Shown: positions 12,419 through 23,892, counted from the stretch's first letter. The stretch: 64,000 nucleotides of DNA from Agrypnia vestita (GCA_016648135.1 JADDOH010004200.1:62001-126000), one strand, 5' to 3'. Made by a program: numbers and translations. Notes: a model not told the origin generated them from the sequence alone.

Positions 12419-13706
12419 GGGTAATTCCCATTTTTGAAAAAAACTAGTGTGACTATCATTTTTCCAAGCTGTAGTACTTAAATATCGGGATCGTGATTTA
12501 TGTTCACAAAATATAAGTAATATATTGTAAATATAGAATATATATATGTAAATTAAGTGCATAGTTATTTTTTTATTAAGTGCCAAACCATCAAAAATGT
12601 CCCTTCCGTGGGTGTGATTACTCTAGCTTTGTGGGAAAAAAAATATCATGTCTTTCTCTCCTTATAATAAATACGTAAAAAAGATTGCCAATATAAACTT
12701 TAATAAATTTACTATTTAAATATGTAAACATAATGTCTACAGCTAAACACATTCTTTTTTTTTCATAGATAAAAGTTTGTGATCAATTTATTTGTCCCTT
12801 CCATGGATGAGTGTCACACCAGTCATATGTTATAAAAATATTGTGTATTTTTGACAAACGCTACTGTGAATAAACTAAGTAATCTTCTGCCATCTTGACT
12901 CAGTTGGCAGTTTCTACCGGCGTTGTAACCGCTACGAGAAAATCTTATTTAGTTTTCTAGTGTCAAAATCCGTAAAGCATAAGTGGTCACAACCGTGTTG
13001 ATCGTCAAAGGTATGTACACTTCAATAATGAACTTTGCTTTTGTGGTTTAATTGCGTTTATGTATCAAAAACACTACACTAAATTTGTATGTTCATGGTT
13101 GATTAAGTTATTGTTATTTCTACGATTTTAATGAAAAAAGTTACTTCCATGGACGTCACTTCCATGGATCCGTGGATAAAAATTGACCCATGGATGTGAC
13201 TGTTGACCCATGGAACTGACAATTATATAGTATATGGGCGCGACTTTACAGAATGCTTGCTTCATTTATTTATTTTGTTATTGTTTATTATCCATTTATT
13301 GTTGATTTTAGATGCCAAAACGCAAAAAGCATTCAAAAACTGCCGAAGGGATACCTCAACGAAAACACAACTGTGAACGAAAACGAATCTGAAACAAATG
13401 CAAACGAATTAAAATAAATACAGTTTTGAAATGCAAAGGTTATTTCCAAAAATTATCACCTCCTTTGTAGTACGTCACTCCCATATATGTATTACATTCA
13501 TGTAGTCACTTCCACGGACATGAGGTCATTACCATGGAGGACATTTTTTTTCAAACCCCTATAATTCACTACCTTAAGGGCTGCAAGCTCGGTGAATATT
13601 TTTCCCTTGAAGAGAAAGACCAAAACTAATAAGATCCATCATCACTTTTACTACAAGGACGTTTTCATTTTTTTACGTATTTTTTGATAAAAAATGGGAA
13701 TTACCC
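12419..13706. mobile_element. 1.29-kb TIR element rich in CCATGGA motifs
   Basis: The left end GGGTAATTCCCATTTTT (12419) is the exact complement of the right end AAAAATGGGAATTACCC (ending 13706). Both ends abut ATATAT tracts. Inside, (C/A)CCATGGA-type motifs recur near 12803, 13147, 13159, 13189, 13206 and 13533, with CCGTGG/CCACGG variants near 12607 and 13511, often preceded by GTCACTTCC. A 26-residue basic ORF follows a splice-acceptor-like TGATTTTAG at 13311. The superfamily is not recognised. Confidence 0.65.
13312..13392 (+). pseudogene. short basic ORF in TIR element
   Basis: The ORF begins MPKRKKHSKTAEG, runs 26 residues and stops at TGA. It directly follows TTGTTGATTTTAG, a good splice acceptor. 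The Lys/Arg-rich start resembles how some DNA-binding transposase proteins begin, but no domain can be assigned. It may be the remnant of a transposase exon whose 3' part was lost by internal deletion. Confidence 0.25.
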
Positions 13707-14256
13707 ATATATATTTATTAATTTTTTTTTTGATATTTATTACATTGTAGATATGCCAAACTGCACAGCAGTTTTATGGCTGTTTGACTTTCTTTGTACT
13801 CATTGTTGGACATAGTATAATACCCGTTTGAGTTTATGTTAAATATTTAACCATCGGTTTGGAAACAATATTCGTCAGGATGAAAAGTAATTCCAAACAT
13901 ACTTACATACAATTTTATTATCTTTGGTTTAAAAAATCAACGCTAAAAATAATTCTACCCGACTATAAATATAAAAGATAATAACGGCAAAATGACTTTA
14001 GTCAGTATACTTTAATTAATTAACGTATAATGTCTTATTGCTGTGAACATTTTAAAAACAATATTATGTTTTTCGCATCAAAATAAAATTTGAATAACTT
14101 TTTGCTTTATATCAAACGGTTCACAATTTATTATAGAACATTACTTCATTTTGTGATTTTTTTGCAAATAGCTGAGGGCAGTATACATGTGTCTAGCATA
14201 GTCCATTCGAATATTTGAAGAAAATAATAATCAAAAATTTTATGTGTGGATGTTCT

Positions 14257-14395
14257 TGCGGTGGAATTGGTGAACGTTACATTGTATAGAGTGATCACTT
14301 AAGCCAGCTCATGCAGATCGTAAGCCCTGGGCCACCCAATAAAGACTTCAATACACGCTTCCCATATAAATAGCTTCGTTTCTGTGAGACTTCTG
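14257..14395 (+). repeat. dispersed ~140-bp repeat (GGTGAACGTTACATTGT family), copy 1
   Basis: Shares with 23893-24032 (+) and 30345-30492 (-) the ordered blocks GTGGAAT, GTTACATTGT, (A/G)TCACTTAA, CGTAAGCCC and TCTGTGAGA. All three copies lack ORFs. Probably a SINE or MITE of unknown family. Confidence 0.6.
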
Positions 14396-14772
14396 TAATT
14401 CATCTTAATTAATAAATAAAATAATTTTACAACATAGCCCCTTGTTGATGTCAAGGATTCACGTGTTGCTAATGTTTTGTATATTTGTTTCCAAGTGTAA
14501 TTAGAATCGTCGTATGCAATAATAATTATTTATATTTCATGGAAAATTTTGTAGCTTAAATTACAATTATAATATATCATACAATTTTAGTTACTGGAAA
14601 TCCTGTTGGCAATTTGTTGTATGCCTTGTCAGCCCGTATATCCGGCGCTCGTTTTTTTTCTATTTTCCAACCGACCGACACGACGGACCTAAGGTAACCT
14701 TCACGGCCCACGAAGTTCACCCATGAAGCGGATAGATTTATTCTGCCTCCGTATTAACCATTTTCAAAACGC

Positions 14773-14806
14773 AAAGTTTAAGCACAAGAACTTGTGCTTA
14801 AACTTT
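14773..14806. repeat. perfect 16-bp hairpin
   Basis: AAAGTTTAAGCACAAG, two bases, then its exact complement CTTGTGCTTAAACTTT. Confidence 0.8.
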
Positions 14807-15135
14807 TGAAGTTCAAGAAAACTGAAAGTGTTTGTCTGCCTTCGTTTCTACGTGGAAGATCATGTTGAGAGTCGCTGGATGGGAATCTGCGTGATGATTA
14901 TCAATTATCACGTGTGACTACGAGCTATATAAAAATATATACTATCTAAGCAAGGTAATAATAAAATTAACCGAAAATATTAAATGATGACATCTCTTTT
15001 TGATTATTATTTTGGCATCATCATATCAATAGATATGAATATAATCCGTAAGTGGTAGATAATATCTATAGTTATGAGAGATAATCGACTTCAAAGTTTG
15101 CATTTTTATCAATATTTCTGAATTATTTTTCTTAA

Positions 15136-15366
15136 CTAGCTGTTACTCGTCAAAAATGACGGCCCATTGGTTCGCGTCACCTTTTTGGCGGTCCGCGGAG
15201 AGGTAGCGTTAGCAACATCGCTGTCGTTGCCGCCTTCGGGTTTGCTGGCCCGAGGTTCAAGCCCCATCTCCGGCCGTTTAATTTCGTTTTTTTTTGCCTT
15301 AAATTCGAACGAAATTACGGGGACAGACAGATAGACAGACAGACGGACAGACAACTAATTTATTAT
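15136..15366 (+). mobile_element. tRNA-related SINE of the CTAGCTG family, copy 3, with GACA tail
   Basis: Order: head ACTAGCTGTTACTCGTCAAA, GC-rich body with B-box-like GGTTCAAGCCCC (15254), TTTAATTTCG spacer, then a degenerate (GACA/GACG)n tail at 15319-15352 and an A/T-rich end. This is the most complete copy and defines the family. Confidence 0.7.
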
Positions 15367-15423
15367 GTTTGAACGTTGGACTATCATAAAAGTAACTTAC
15401 ATCGAATATAAAAAAATACTTAC

Positions 15424-15735
15424 TTACCATCACACCGTTTCTCCGCGGGGGTAGGCAGAGAAAATAGAGCGCCACACTCCTCTGTCCTTAAGGTACAGAT
15501 ACACATGCCACTTAGTGGCATACTCATAAATCAACCGGCGGTTGTATGGCTAGTGGCATGCTCGTTACTAGCAATGTGCGCACACACATGCCACTAATAA
15601 GCAAGGCCTAGAGAAGGTCGATACTGCACATGCTCACGTGCCACTAAATAAGCATGTGTATCTGAGGCCTTACACACAACTCTCGCCTCATCCACATTTA
15701 AACATATTCAAATGCAAGCTCGATCTTTCAAGATA
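15424..15735 (-). pseudogene. retroelement-like ORF fragment interrupted by a MITE
   Basis: The reverse strand reads RGVWRSIFSAYPRGETV just 5' of the ACGGTGTGATGG end, closely matching the copy at 54117-54420 (QDRRVWHSILSAYPHGETAW). The reading is broken at 15488-15672 by a small inverted-repeat element; sequence homologous to the 54-kb copy resumes at 15673. The source family is probably a non-LTR retrotransposon, but this is not proven. Confidence 0.5.
15491..15669. mobile_element. 179-bp MITE, TTA target duplication (PIF/Harbinger-like)
   Basis: The ends AGGTACAGATACACATGC and GCATGTGTATCTGAGGCC are inverted repeats, flanked by TTA on both sides (15488-15490 and 15670-15672). The interior holds further GCCACT/AGTGGC palindromes. 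The related sequence at 54117 lacks the insertion and shows the empty site. A 3-bp TTA target is typical of PIF/Harbinger elements. Confidence 0.75.
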
Positions 15736-16295
15736 CAGTGGTATCGAAAAGGTTACTCCAAGTGGTAAGTACAAAGTTTTTGATTAATTAAAATTAATAT
15801 TTTTTGTCGATTATTTTCGGCAAATTTGAGAAGTGGACTCAAAAAGACCCTTGAAAGTTTATTTCACGCTTTCTAATATTTGTTTTAAGTCTAATGTTCT
15901 CATTCCTCCCCAACTTACCGCTCCAGGAGACTTGCTTGTTTATATATATATTTTTTTATTATTTTTTTTAAATTTTATATAGGAGACAGACAGAGCTTTA
16001 CCTCATCACGCCAAGACTACTGTTGCTTTCAATTATGTCTATTCTTTGTGTGAACGGTGTTCTCTATTTTCCTGACACATTTTGAAATCGTTTTCAACGT
16101 GTGCTTACTTTTTGCGATATTGGTGTGCGTCACATCTGTCGCATTTGTAACTGTTAACCAGATTTTCTAAAGTCCAGTCAGGCTCAACTGAACAAACTTC
16201 GTAAACCTGCGCGATTCAAGGTTAGCCTTTTGATGCCATAATTTTATATTAAACAAGTTTGTTACTGTTTTTAAAGTACATATCTTATTTTGTAG

Positions 16296-16549
16296 GCGTT
16301 GATTCGTTATTGCAATCCGAGGAACGAGTTATGAAAAATAAAAGCAGATTTAGACAGTTATCAACATCATCTGGCAGTCATTTCAAGGTCTTCTCCAATT
16401 ATATCCGGGGAACCGGCGAAACATGTCAGAATCGTTGCATAGTTATTAAAGGCGACAAAAAATACGAAAAAAAAAACACGTCAATACGTGATATTGCTAG
16501 CAAGAAAAAAATACCAAATATCGAATCTAATGGAATCGAGCATCTTTAA
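16296..16549 (+). CDS. candidate terminal exon, unknown protein
   Basis: After a good acceptor (TTATTTTGTAG) an open frame of 84 codons runs to TAA. It reads VDSLLQSEERVMKNKSRF at its start and then Ser- and Lys-rich text (RQLSTSSGSHFKVFSNY). The composition is hydrophilic, with no domain, signal peptide or membrane span. No neighbouring exon on the same strand can be joined. Open frames of this length occur by chance in this DNA, so the call rests only on the acceptor and protein-like composition. Confidence 0.22.
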
Positions 16550-16915
16550 TGCACAAAGATTATTATACCAAATGTAGCAAAATGTAATTTGTTGTTTATA
16601 TATTGACGTTCATCGAAAAGCCGTTTGATAAAAAAAAAACTAGTTATATAAATTATATGTTAAAATCTTCTTAATACCAAGTATTTTATTATATGTAGAG
16701 GTAGGTACGGAATTTTTGCAAATAAAAAATAAAAAATTCGCATATTTTTCGCAAAAAATTCGTATTTATGAAATAAGCAACTTATTTTTAATGTATTTGT
16801 TAATTTTTATATTAAATCCAAAATTAATGGTTAAAAAAATCAAAAACTCCGAAGAATGGCTCTTAAATAAAATTAATTAAAAGCTAACATTGTTGTTATA
16901 TAAACACTAGCTGTG

Positions 16916-16940
16916 CTCGCGCGGCTTCGCACGCGTAGAT
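16916..16940 (+). mobile_element. conserved transposon end ACTAGCTGTGCTCGCGCGGC
   Basis: The GC-rich phrase ACTAGCTGTGCTCGCGCGGC followed by TTCGCACGCG is of a type I know as a recurrent transposon terminus in insect genomes. It lies 26 bp upstream of the heat-shock-element-like array, so both probably belong to one inserted element. Confidence 0.5.
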
Positions 16941-16966
16941 TTTTAGTACACTGTTTGGATCGTCAT

Positions 16967-17154
16967 AGAACTTTCGCGAACCTTCTAAAACATTAGCCTT
17001 CCAGAACTTTCAAGAAATTTATCAAATGTACAGGAACCTTCTAGACACACCGACACATTCCGCCACTCAGCTTAGAATCTTATAGAACTTTCGGAAATTT
17101 TCTAGAACCTTCTCCTTCCAGAACTTTCTAGAGTAGGTTTTTCCGGAACCTTCT
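16967..17154. promoter_or_regulatory. dense heat-shock-element-like array
   Basis: Seven phased clusters of nGAAn/nTTCn pentamers are seen: 16967-16986 (AGAAC TTTCG CGAAC CTTCT), 16998-17017 (four units), 17033-17042 (two), 17084-17093 (two), 17099-17113 (three), 17115-17129 (three) and 17140-17154 (three). That is 21 exact pentamers in 188 bp. The text is a tandem duplication of a ~117-bp unit. HSF trimers bind three or more alternating pentamers, so several clusters meet the consensus. Whether HSF binds here is inference. Confidence 0.6.
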
Positions 17155-17170
17155 AGACTCACCGACATAG

Positions 17171-17963
17171 TCGGCGCGCCTATTTCGAAACAATTTGAAG
17201 CATTTGCGGCCTTCCCATAACAAAATAATGCGTTAGAATGCACATTTTTGTCATCTACTCCCACCCACGCACAGCCACCCCCACCAAACTCGCGTATTTT
17301 CGATATGACACCAAGGGCTATCCACCACCATAACCACCAGAGGGCTGTTGTGGCTGGTTGTGGAGAAAACTTGGCGGGTAGGGAAACACGGGTTTCTTTA
17401 TATATATATATACATATATTGATTGTCTCTTCGGTCCGTCACAACGCCATTGTACCTACTTGCTGAAGAAGCGTTCTGCTTCTACGCTGTTAGTTGGACT
17501 CCAGGCGCTCTGTGACGATGCTTCAGCAAAGGACGAGTATTTTGTGGCCATCAACATATCCTTCACATTGGGGTCTTCATTTTGGTTAATTAATTGGCGG
17601 ATTAACATATGAAAGTGAATATACCCATCAATTTGCTTTTTCGTTAAAAAGAAAACAAATTTCTATATTCGCATAAATTGTATGTAATCAGTCGGAAAAC
17701 AAATGGGTTAAGGTTCCACAATACTTATTCGAGACACAAACAGATCGGCCCCATTGGATTATTATTTAAAGGCAAGCTTTATAATGATAGGGCGGCGAGA
17801 CCAGGTACTAAGATCTATCCCCAGGTGGCACACGTGTAGAATACATGTTGCGTTATTATTTAACCGGTACTTTACCGGTATTTACGGAAAACTTTTGTAC
17901 CCTCTATGTGCCGGAGCGCAGATCTGCGCTCCCTAGACACGTACGCGAATTTGGCCTATTTTA
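17171..17963. other. no gene recognised; short (AT)n tract
   Basis: Contains an AT microsatellite near 17398-17420 and a moderately GC-rich stretch at 17240-17390 with repeated CCACC text. No exon could be supported. Confidence 0.4.
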
Positions 17964-18106
17964 CAGTTGCCGGCAAACTTCTTGAAATTTTTTGGTGTAG
18001 TGGGAGAATGCGCAGAAGACAAAATTTGGGTCTCGTTGGTGGAATGGTACATGCGCAAACCTCCCCCCACTACGCCGAAAAATTTCAAGATGTTTGCCGG
18101 CTACTG
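17964..18106. mobile_element. 143-bp CAGTTGCCGGCAAAC MITE, copy 2
   Basis: Begins CAGTTGCCGGCAAACTTCTT and ends GTTTGCCGGCTACTG. Same length as the copy at 6605-6747 and the same structure, in opposite orientation as judged by the central phrase TTTGGGTCTCGTTGGTGG. Confidence 0.8.
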
Positions 18107-20265
18107 TTCCTGCGTTTATGGGTTTTTAAAGCTCATCATTGGTCATCATCTCAAGTTTTTGAATGGATGTACGAATTTTATTTGTCAAATAACCTCATTT
18201 GCCGCGCAAACTGGACAAAAAATTATTCCAAATGTCGTCTTCGAACCGCGCATTAATTGTGTTATTTATCTGTTAAATAAAGTGTTACAATTAAGTATTT
18301 TTATATTCCTTGATATATTTCGAACGAAAATATTGAAATACAATATTTTTAGTGTTATTGCTTCCATGGTTTTATTCGATAAACATGTGCGTACATTTCT
18401 GACAGTAAATTTCGTTACTTATTTTCATAATAAATGAATGAGTAATTATTGAAATATAAGTAATTATTGAAGACTGTATATTGAGAAACCAGAAATGCAA
18501 CTTCTTAGCGATTATTATAGATTTTTATGTTACATGAATATAACCATCACAAAAAAGTGTCTAAAAAACAGCAATCATGCGCGAAATTGCGCGGTAGACA
18601 GGGTACATTCCGCGTTACGTGGGGCTGGCATCCAGCCGGTTAAATCATTTTAAAAATATATTTGATTGGATATCTGATTAAGTTAAAAAAGTTAAAATGT
18701 TGTAAACCACCTCTTATTAATAAATTATACTTTCAACATTAAGGCTTGGCGGATACAAACAACCAGTAGGTTGTAGAAAGCTTTTATTCTCAGCTGGCTG
18801 TGTAGGAGTATAATACGACATGGTTTTTACCTGCGAACAGGGTGGACTAGTACTAAAACTGCTGTGTTCAATGATTACCATAATGTAAAACACCAAAAAT
18901 ACCTTGATGGACGCGTAGATAACTTAATGTGTGGGTAATACTTTCCAAACAAAACATTTAGGGTGTATTTATAGTAAGGGTTGAAGAGTTTCCAAGTTTG
19001 AGGGGTGCCGAGGTCGCCGGAAAAATAATAACTATTGATTTTACCAGTTACTCAACTGAAGTAATAAATTTTAACTTTCTTGCTGTATCGAGCCCGCCAG
19101 GTTGCTGGAGTAAAAAAATGCAGCTTATTTTTACTTTTGTCTCGTGGCGATTAAAGTACAATGTCACTATTTTTCAATTTATTTAATAATATGTACATTA
19201 CAAACTAGGTGTTCAAGGCATACATATTATGAAAGTATACATATCAAAATAACAATATTTAATTAATTAAAAATAACGTAAAATCTGTTCAAAGGTGTAG
19301 GAAAATCCTGCATCGGAAAACCCCTTCAGACACATGGAATATAGCGATATTGTTCAGCATAGTGGTGGCTCTTCCAACAGACATTATGGACGATACTATG
19401 GACCTCTTGCTCTTCCACCTTGTTGTATCATGAAGGTTTAATGATTAATCCCGCGCTTCCCACAAGCTGGAGGGAGGTGTTGCTGCGGAATTGGCGCAGG
19501 AGCCTTGTTCTCTGGGAGAAAAGCCCCAAGGAGGACCGTTTCTCAGGTCTCAGACCAGGTTTCCTAAATTTGCGGGAAGTTCTTTTGTCGTAGATTGGTA
19601 TATATTTATGTTTCCTTGAGATTGTATTTATTAATATAAAATTATTATAATGGACGTACTTTAATGCCAAAAAATAGACGTTATTTGGGTGTTACTTCTA
19701 CGGTCATAAATAACATATCGCGGACTTGTCAGCATGTTGTGCTCTAAACAGTTGACATGTAAACGACGAAGGTTGGATATTTTATATTTTATCGCATTAG
19801 GCACCTACCTATTAAGATCCGAATCAGGGAGTTGAGAGAAAACTTAGTCACCCCGCGTGTTTTATGGGCTGCACCCTCAACCAATAGCGGTAAGGCAGTA
19901 AGAATGATTAATACGAGTATAACATTAAAAGGTGTTTTAAATCATTTCGACCAGAGCACTACCGTAAAACGTCACATACAGTGTAGTGTACAGTAAGAGT
20001 GGAAAAGGTTACCTGAATTAAAAAGTTTTTCGTTTATCTAATTCGTCTTCTCCTTCCCTGTGATGGTCAAAACTATCTGGCGCCTTCTGCTCCCATCTGC
20101 AACACTTCTGATAGCTTCCTGAAGTGGACCGTTAGTTGCGGAGCACACCAGATCACACCAATGAATTTTTAATATTCGACATAAAGAATGGGTTTATTTT
20201 TTCACAGTCCAATGTTTAACAGAAGAGAAGTCATAAATATTGAAAAATGCATACTCTGAACTCGC
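18107..20265. other. no gene recognised
   Basis: A/T-rich, with a more mixed stretch at 19290-19600 that has no bounded exon. Open frames at 17967-18437 begin inside the MITE and are probably chance. Confidence 0.4.
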
Positions 20266-20355
20266 ATATCTCCATAACTGTTGATATAACGAGATTATTC
20301 ATAATTAGGGAAGGAACCTAAAAAGTATTGTGGAATAACTCTATTACACCCTGCA
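20266..20355 (-). repeat. CAGGGTGT repeat family, fragment
   Basis: The reverse strand reads GCAGGGTGTAATAGAGTTAT then CCACAATACTTTTTAGG, matching the arms of 22023-22460 and the fragments at 31830 and 34997. Upstream text (CATATCTCCATAACT) recurs near 32255. Confidence 0.5.
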
Positions 20356-20998
20356 TATATCGATTACCTGAAAATTGCTCGCCAGGAAAGTTGCTCGCCA
20401 CCAGATAACCTAACCTAATCAAAAAAGCACAAAATGGCAGTTTATGTGAGACCTTCCACCGTGAACTCATTACATTTTTCTTTTCACGTGATGTGACGTG
20501 AATATAATGCAGTAAAGAAAACCTAATTTATTACCTGTACCTGCTGGTTCCATAGCTCCTCGTGGTATATCGCTTACTATATATTATATCTACACATTTA
20601 TTTGGATCACTGCATACCTAATTGTTATTCTTAGCAAACCCATCGTTTAACAGAGGTAAATTGAATATGTCGATTTTTTGAATTTTTTAGAAAATTTTGT
20701 GCTTTTCACGTGTTAGTTGTGTTATTTCCGATTATGAAATTAGCAATGCAGGTTTTTAATAGTTATTGAACCATGCTAAAATTTTAGCGATAAAGGACAT
20801 ACTGTTTCCGTGAAACAACAATTGATGCGGGTGTCTTCCGCTCGAACTGAGATACCTGTATCTCCTCATCCTTAGGACTACTTTCCAAAGATCTCATCGA
20901 ATCATGCAAAGGTCGTAAATGTAAATTAATTCATTGCACGGATATAAAAAAATAGGTACGTTACGTATATTTTTTTAGATAATAATCACCCTTATAAT

Positions 20999-21100
20999 AT
21001 AGCTAGCTATAATCCGTTAAAAATGACGTACTTTTATGATATATTTTGATTTTCTTTGAACTTAAATATAAAAAAAAAATAATTATCAAAAAACCATAAA
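20999..21100 (+). repeat. CTAGCTG repeat family head, fragment
   Basis: CTAGCTATAATCCGTTAAAA followed by TGACGTACTTTTA matches the heads at 467 and 9156. The 3' part is not recognisable. Confidence 0.5.
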
Positions 21101-21227
21101 GTCAATGATGTCATTTAATATTTTCATAACAATTTTCAAATTATACTAATTTTGAGAACGGAATAATAGCGTCTACCTATCGGCTTGTCTGCCGAAAAAA
21201 CTTTGGATCGATTTTTAACCCTTTTCC

Positions 21228-21460
21228 CGTTATCCAATCGAGATGAAACTTTGCAGGCAGACTCATGGCGACGATAAAAATGATCTAACAATTTTTCGTT
21301 TAATTTTTTAAAATATTTATAGTTTAATTTTGGATTATTCGAAATTTTTTATTACTCCCTTTCGTTGCGTCGCCCGACTCGAGCCCGACGCGTAGAGTAG
21401 GCGCGAAACCTGTTTCATCTAGTAAATGAGAAAGGGAGTATAATAAAAACTTGTTTTTTT
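21228..21460 (+). repeat. TACTCCCTTT...AAAGGGAGTA repeat family, copy 2
   Basis: Carries CCAATCGAGATGAAACTTTG, then TTTTGGATTATTCGAAATTT, then TACTCCCTTTCG (21353) through AAAGGGAGTA (ending 21440) and the flank AAAACTTG. The same block order is seen at 11427-11640. Confidence 0.55.
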
Positions 21461-22022
21461 ATGGGTTAGTTTTTTTAATAATGAGATCAGCTATTGGATT
21501 CTAGTTACGGTTACGATTGGACATTCGAAATTGTTATTATTGGGAAGGGGATGTTGCAAGAAAAATGTCGAGTTTAATTTAAATAATACAATATCAAGTT
21601 GAGGAAAAAAAAGAACTATATATATAAATATACTACACATTGACCTAAGGGCTTAGCTAAGACGTGAACCATTAATTTACGCCTCCTACTTTCGGTGTTT
21701 GATAGGCTTTTTATTTTATTATATATATAAATAAATAAATAATGCTTAAATAATGTTCCGTGATTTTTCATCGGTTGTACGACTAGTTGGTTATATATGT
21801 TGCGTGAGACAAAGTAAAACCAAAATAAATCATTTAAAAATATATAATCAATATTTTTAACGACCGTCAGGTAATAGCGCATTGTTATTTTTTACCTGCA
21901 TTTCATTCTACTTTTACAAAATAATAAAAGCAATGTTTTCTGTGGTCTGTGGTTGTGCTATATATTTTTTGCAAAAATAATATAGGTACAACCAATACAC
22001 ATTTTTAAACTTAAAATTAAAC

Positions 22023-22460
22023 TATACAGGGTGTAACAGAGCTAGTTCATGATACTTTACAGGTAGATCCTTGCCTAAATTATGAATGGAAAACGTTGAA
22101 GAACTCATGTTATGCTGTGAAATAAGTAACAATATTGACAACTTGAGAACTCAACAAATCCATTCATTCAATATCAGGGGAATCTCCGATAGTAGAGTGC
22201 ATTCGGATACACGGTGCACAGCCAAACCGTAATTTGCGTTGCGTTCAGTTATAAATAGTTTGTTTTTAATATTCGTGATGATATTCGGCGAATACGAATA
22301 TTCGGTAAATATCTGCTATTCGGCGAATACGAATATTCGTATTCGTTGCAACACTACTATTAATATTAGTACATTGTTGCTTGTATATTTTCGACTCACA
22401 ATTTAGGCGGCAATCTACCTGTAAAGTGTTGTGGACTAGCTAGTGTTGTACACCTGTATA
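22023..22460. mobile_element. CAGGGTGT MITE with long inverted arms
   Basis: The left arm TATACAGGGTGTAACAGAGC runs through CTTTACAGGTAGATCC to AAATTATGA. The right arm mirrors it (TCACAATTTAGGC, ATCTACCTGTAAAG, ACACCTGTATA). The arms are about 60 bp. The centre (22265-22360) holds repeated ATTCGGCGAATACGAATATT palindromic text ending CGTTGCAACACTA, which resembles a hAT end and may be a separate nested insertion. Confidence 0.65.
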
Positions 22461-22754
22461 CAACTGGAAACAAATTTTTGCGTCGTGCAATTTCTCTATA
22501 AGAGAAAAATCTCCCATACATAATTATAATATTGGAATACAAATGTATAATAATAATACGTAGAGTGTATTATTCTCATAAGAATTGTAAATCTAACAAG
22601 CAGTCCGCAACAGGGATGAGTGATGAACTAAACCGTTAATTTAACCGTGATTGTGAGATTTAGCGACAATGATTCGTAGTAGAAACTGAACCACCAACAG
22701 TTAAATATCAGTTACCAATTATCCTTACGATCGGGCACCAATCACACAATCCTC

Positions 22755-22755
<1 letters not shown>

Positions 22756-22820
<65 letters not shown>
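22756..22820. repeat. (CA)n microsatellite
   Basis: About 32 uninterrupted CA dinucleotides. Confidence 0.95.
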
Positions 22821-22822
<2 letters not shown>

Positions 22823-23523
22823 ATTCACGATAATAGGTGAGCTTATTACAAGTCTTAATCATAAAGATTCCTATTATCTAATCATATTTATAATAGGGCT
22901 ATAAATTTCCTCTTCTCCTTAAGGATAATCTCTAAAGTTGACGTGGCTCTCTCTACCATTCTGCACCAGATCTTTAACTTCTCGGCAACTTCTGCATCTG
23001 TTCCACTTCCACATTAAACGTGGCATAAAATAATATGCCCACCGTTCTGGTCACGCTATTTTGATTCGACTCTGTCGAGCGTGTTACATATTTTAGGCAC
23101 GTCCATCTTGCTACGATTTACGCGATGATTGACGGTGGGTAGGTAACCTTCGCCATCTTGATATTATAACTATCATTTTATTGAAATTAGGTTGGTCTCG
23201 GGAGGTCAACACCACCATATTGCCGGTGACACTGACGAGGATATTAGAGGAGTCCGGCCGCCGAGGTTCTTCTCAGTAATATAACTTATTATTTCAAATG
23301 AAAAATAAAGTGGGTATTTTGAATTGCGCTTTAATGGCTGTGGACGTCGAGATTTACACAAAATGTTATTTTTTAAAAACACGCTTTTCTAAAAAATGTC
23401 TAAAAAGGAGAAAAACAGCCGCGGCACCAGGAGCGATCACAGTAGGTACCTACCTATATGCGTAGGTATGACAAGCAAATCAACAGCGCGGGGCGATTTC
23501 TTCTTACACGCGCGAATTACAAT

Positions 23524-23700
23524 AATTTATATAAATATTATAGACAGACAACGAAATTATTGTAATCCCAATTATTATAACTGCGTGTCTGTCCGTCCGT
23601 CCGTCTGAATTTTTTTTCTTTTTTTATGTAAACAAATAAATACTTATTCCTTAGGAACCGACATGCGAAAGTACCGTCATTTTTGACGGGTTACAGTAGA
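23524..23700 (-). repeat. CTAGCTG / (GACA)n repeat family, copy in reverse
   Basis: On the reverse strand the head CTGTAACCCGTCAAAAATGA lies at 23697 and a GACGGACGGACGGACAGAC tail at about 23587-23607. Poorly conserved between. Confidence 0.55.
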
Positions 23701-23892
23701 TCGACACTGTTCAATTATGCCACCCACTTTTGATTTTATTGACATACGCATATATTGTAATCACTCTTAGTACTGGACTGTTAAAAAAATATTTTCTTCA
23801 TTTTAAACCATTTTTATAAAAGTTTTTACTGTGTCTTTGTTTTTATTGTTTCTTAAAATAAGATTGTTTTTTTCTTTTTAGATTAGATGTCG

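Noticed and set aside
17967..18437. 156-codon open frame with hydrophobic segments
   Set aside because: It starts inside the 143-bp MITE, has no splice support and its text is typical of AT-rich chance frames.
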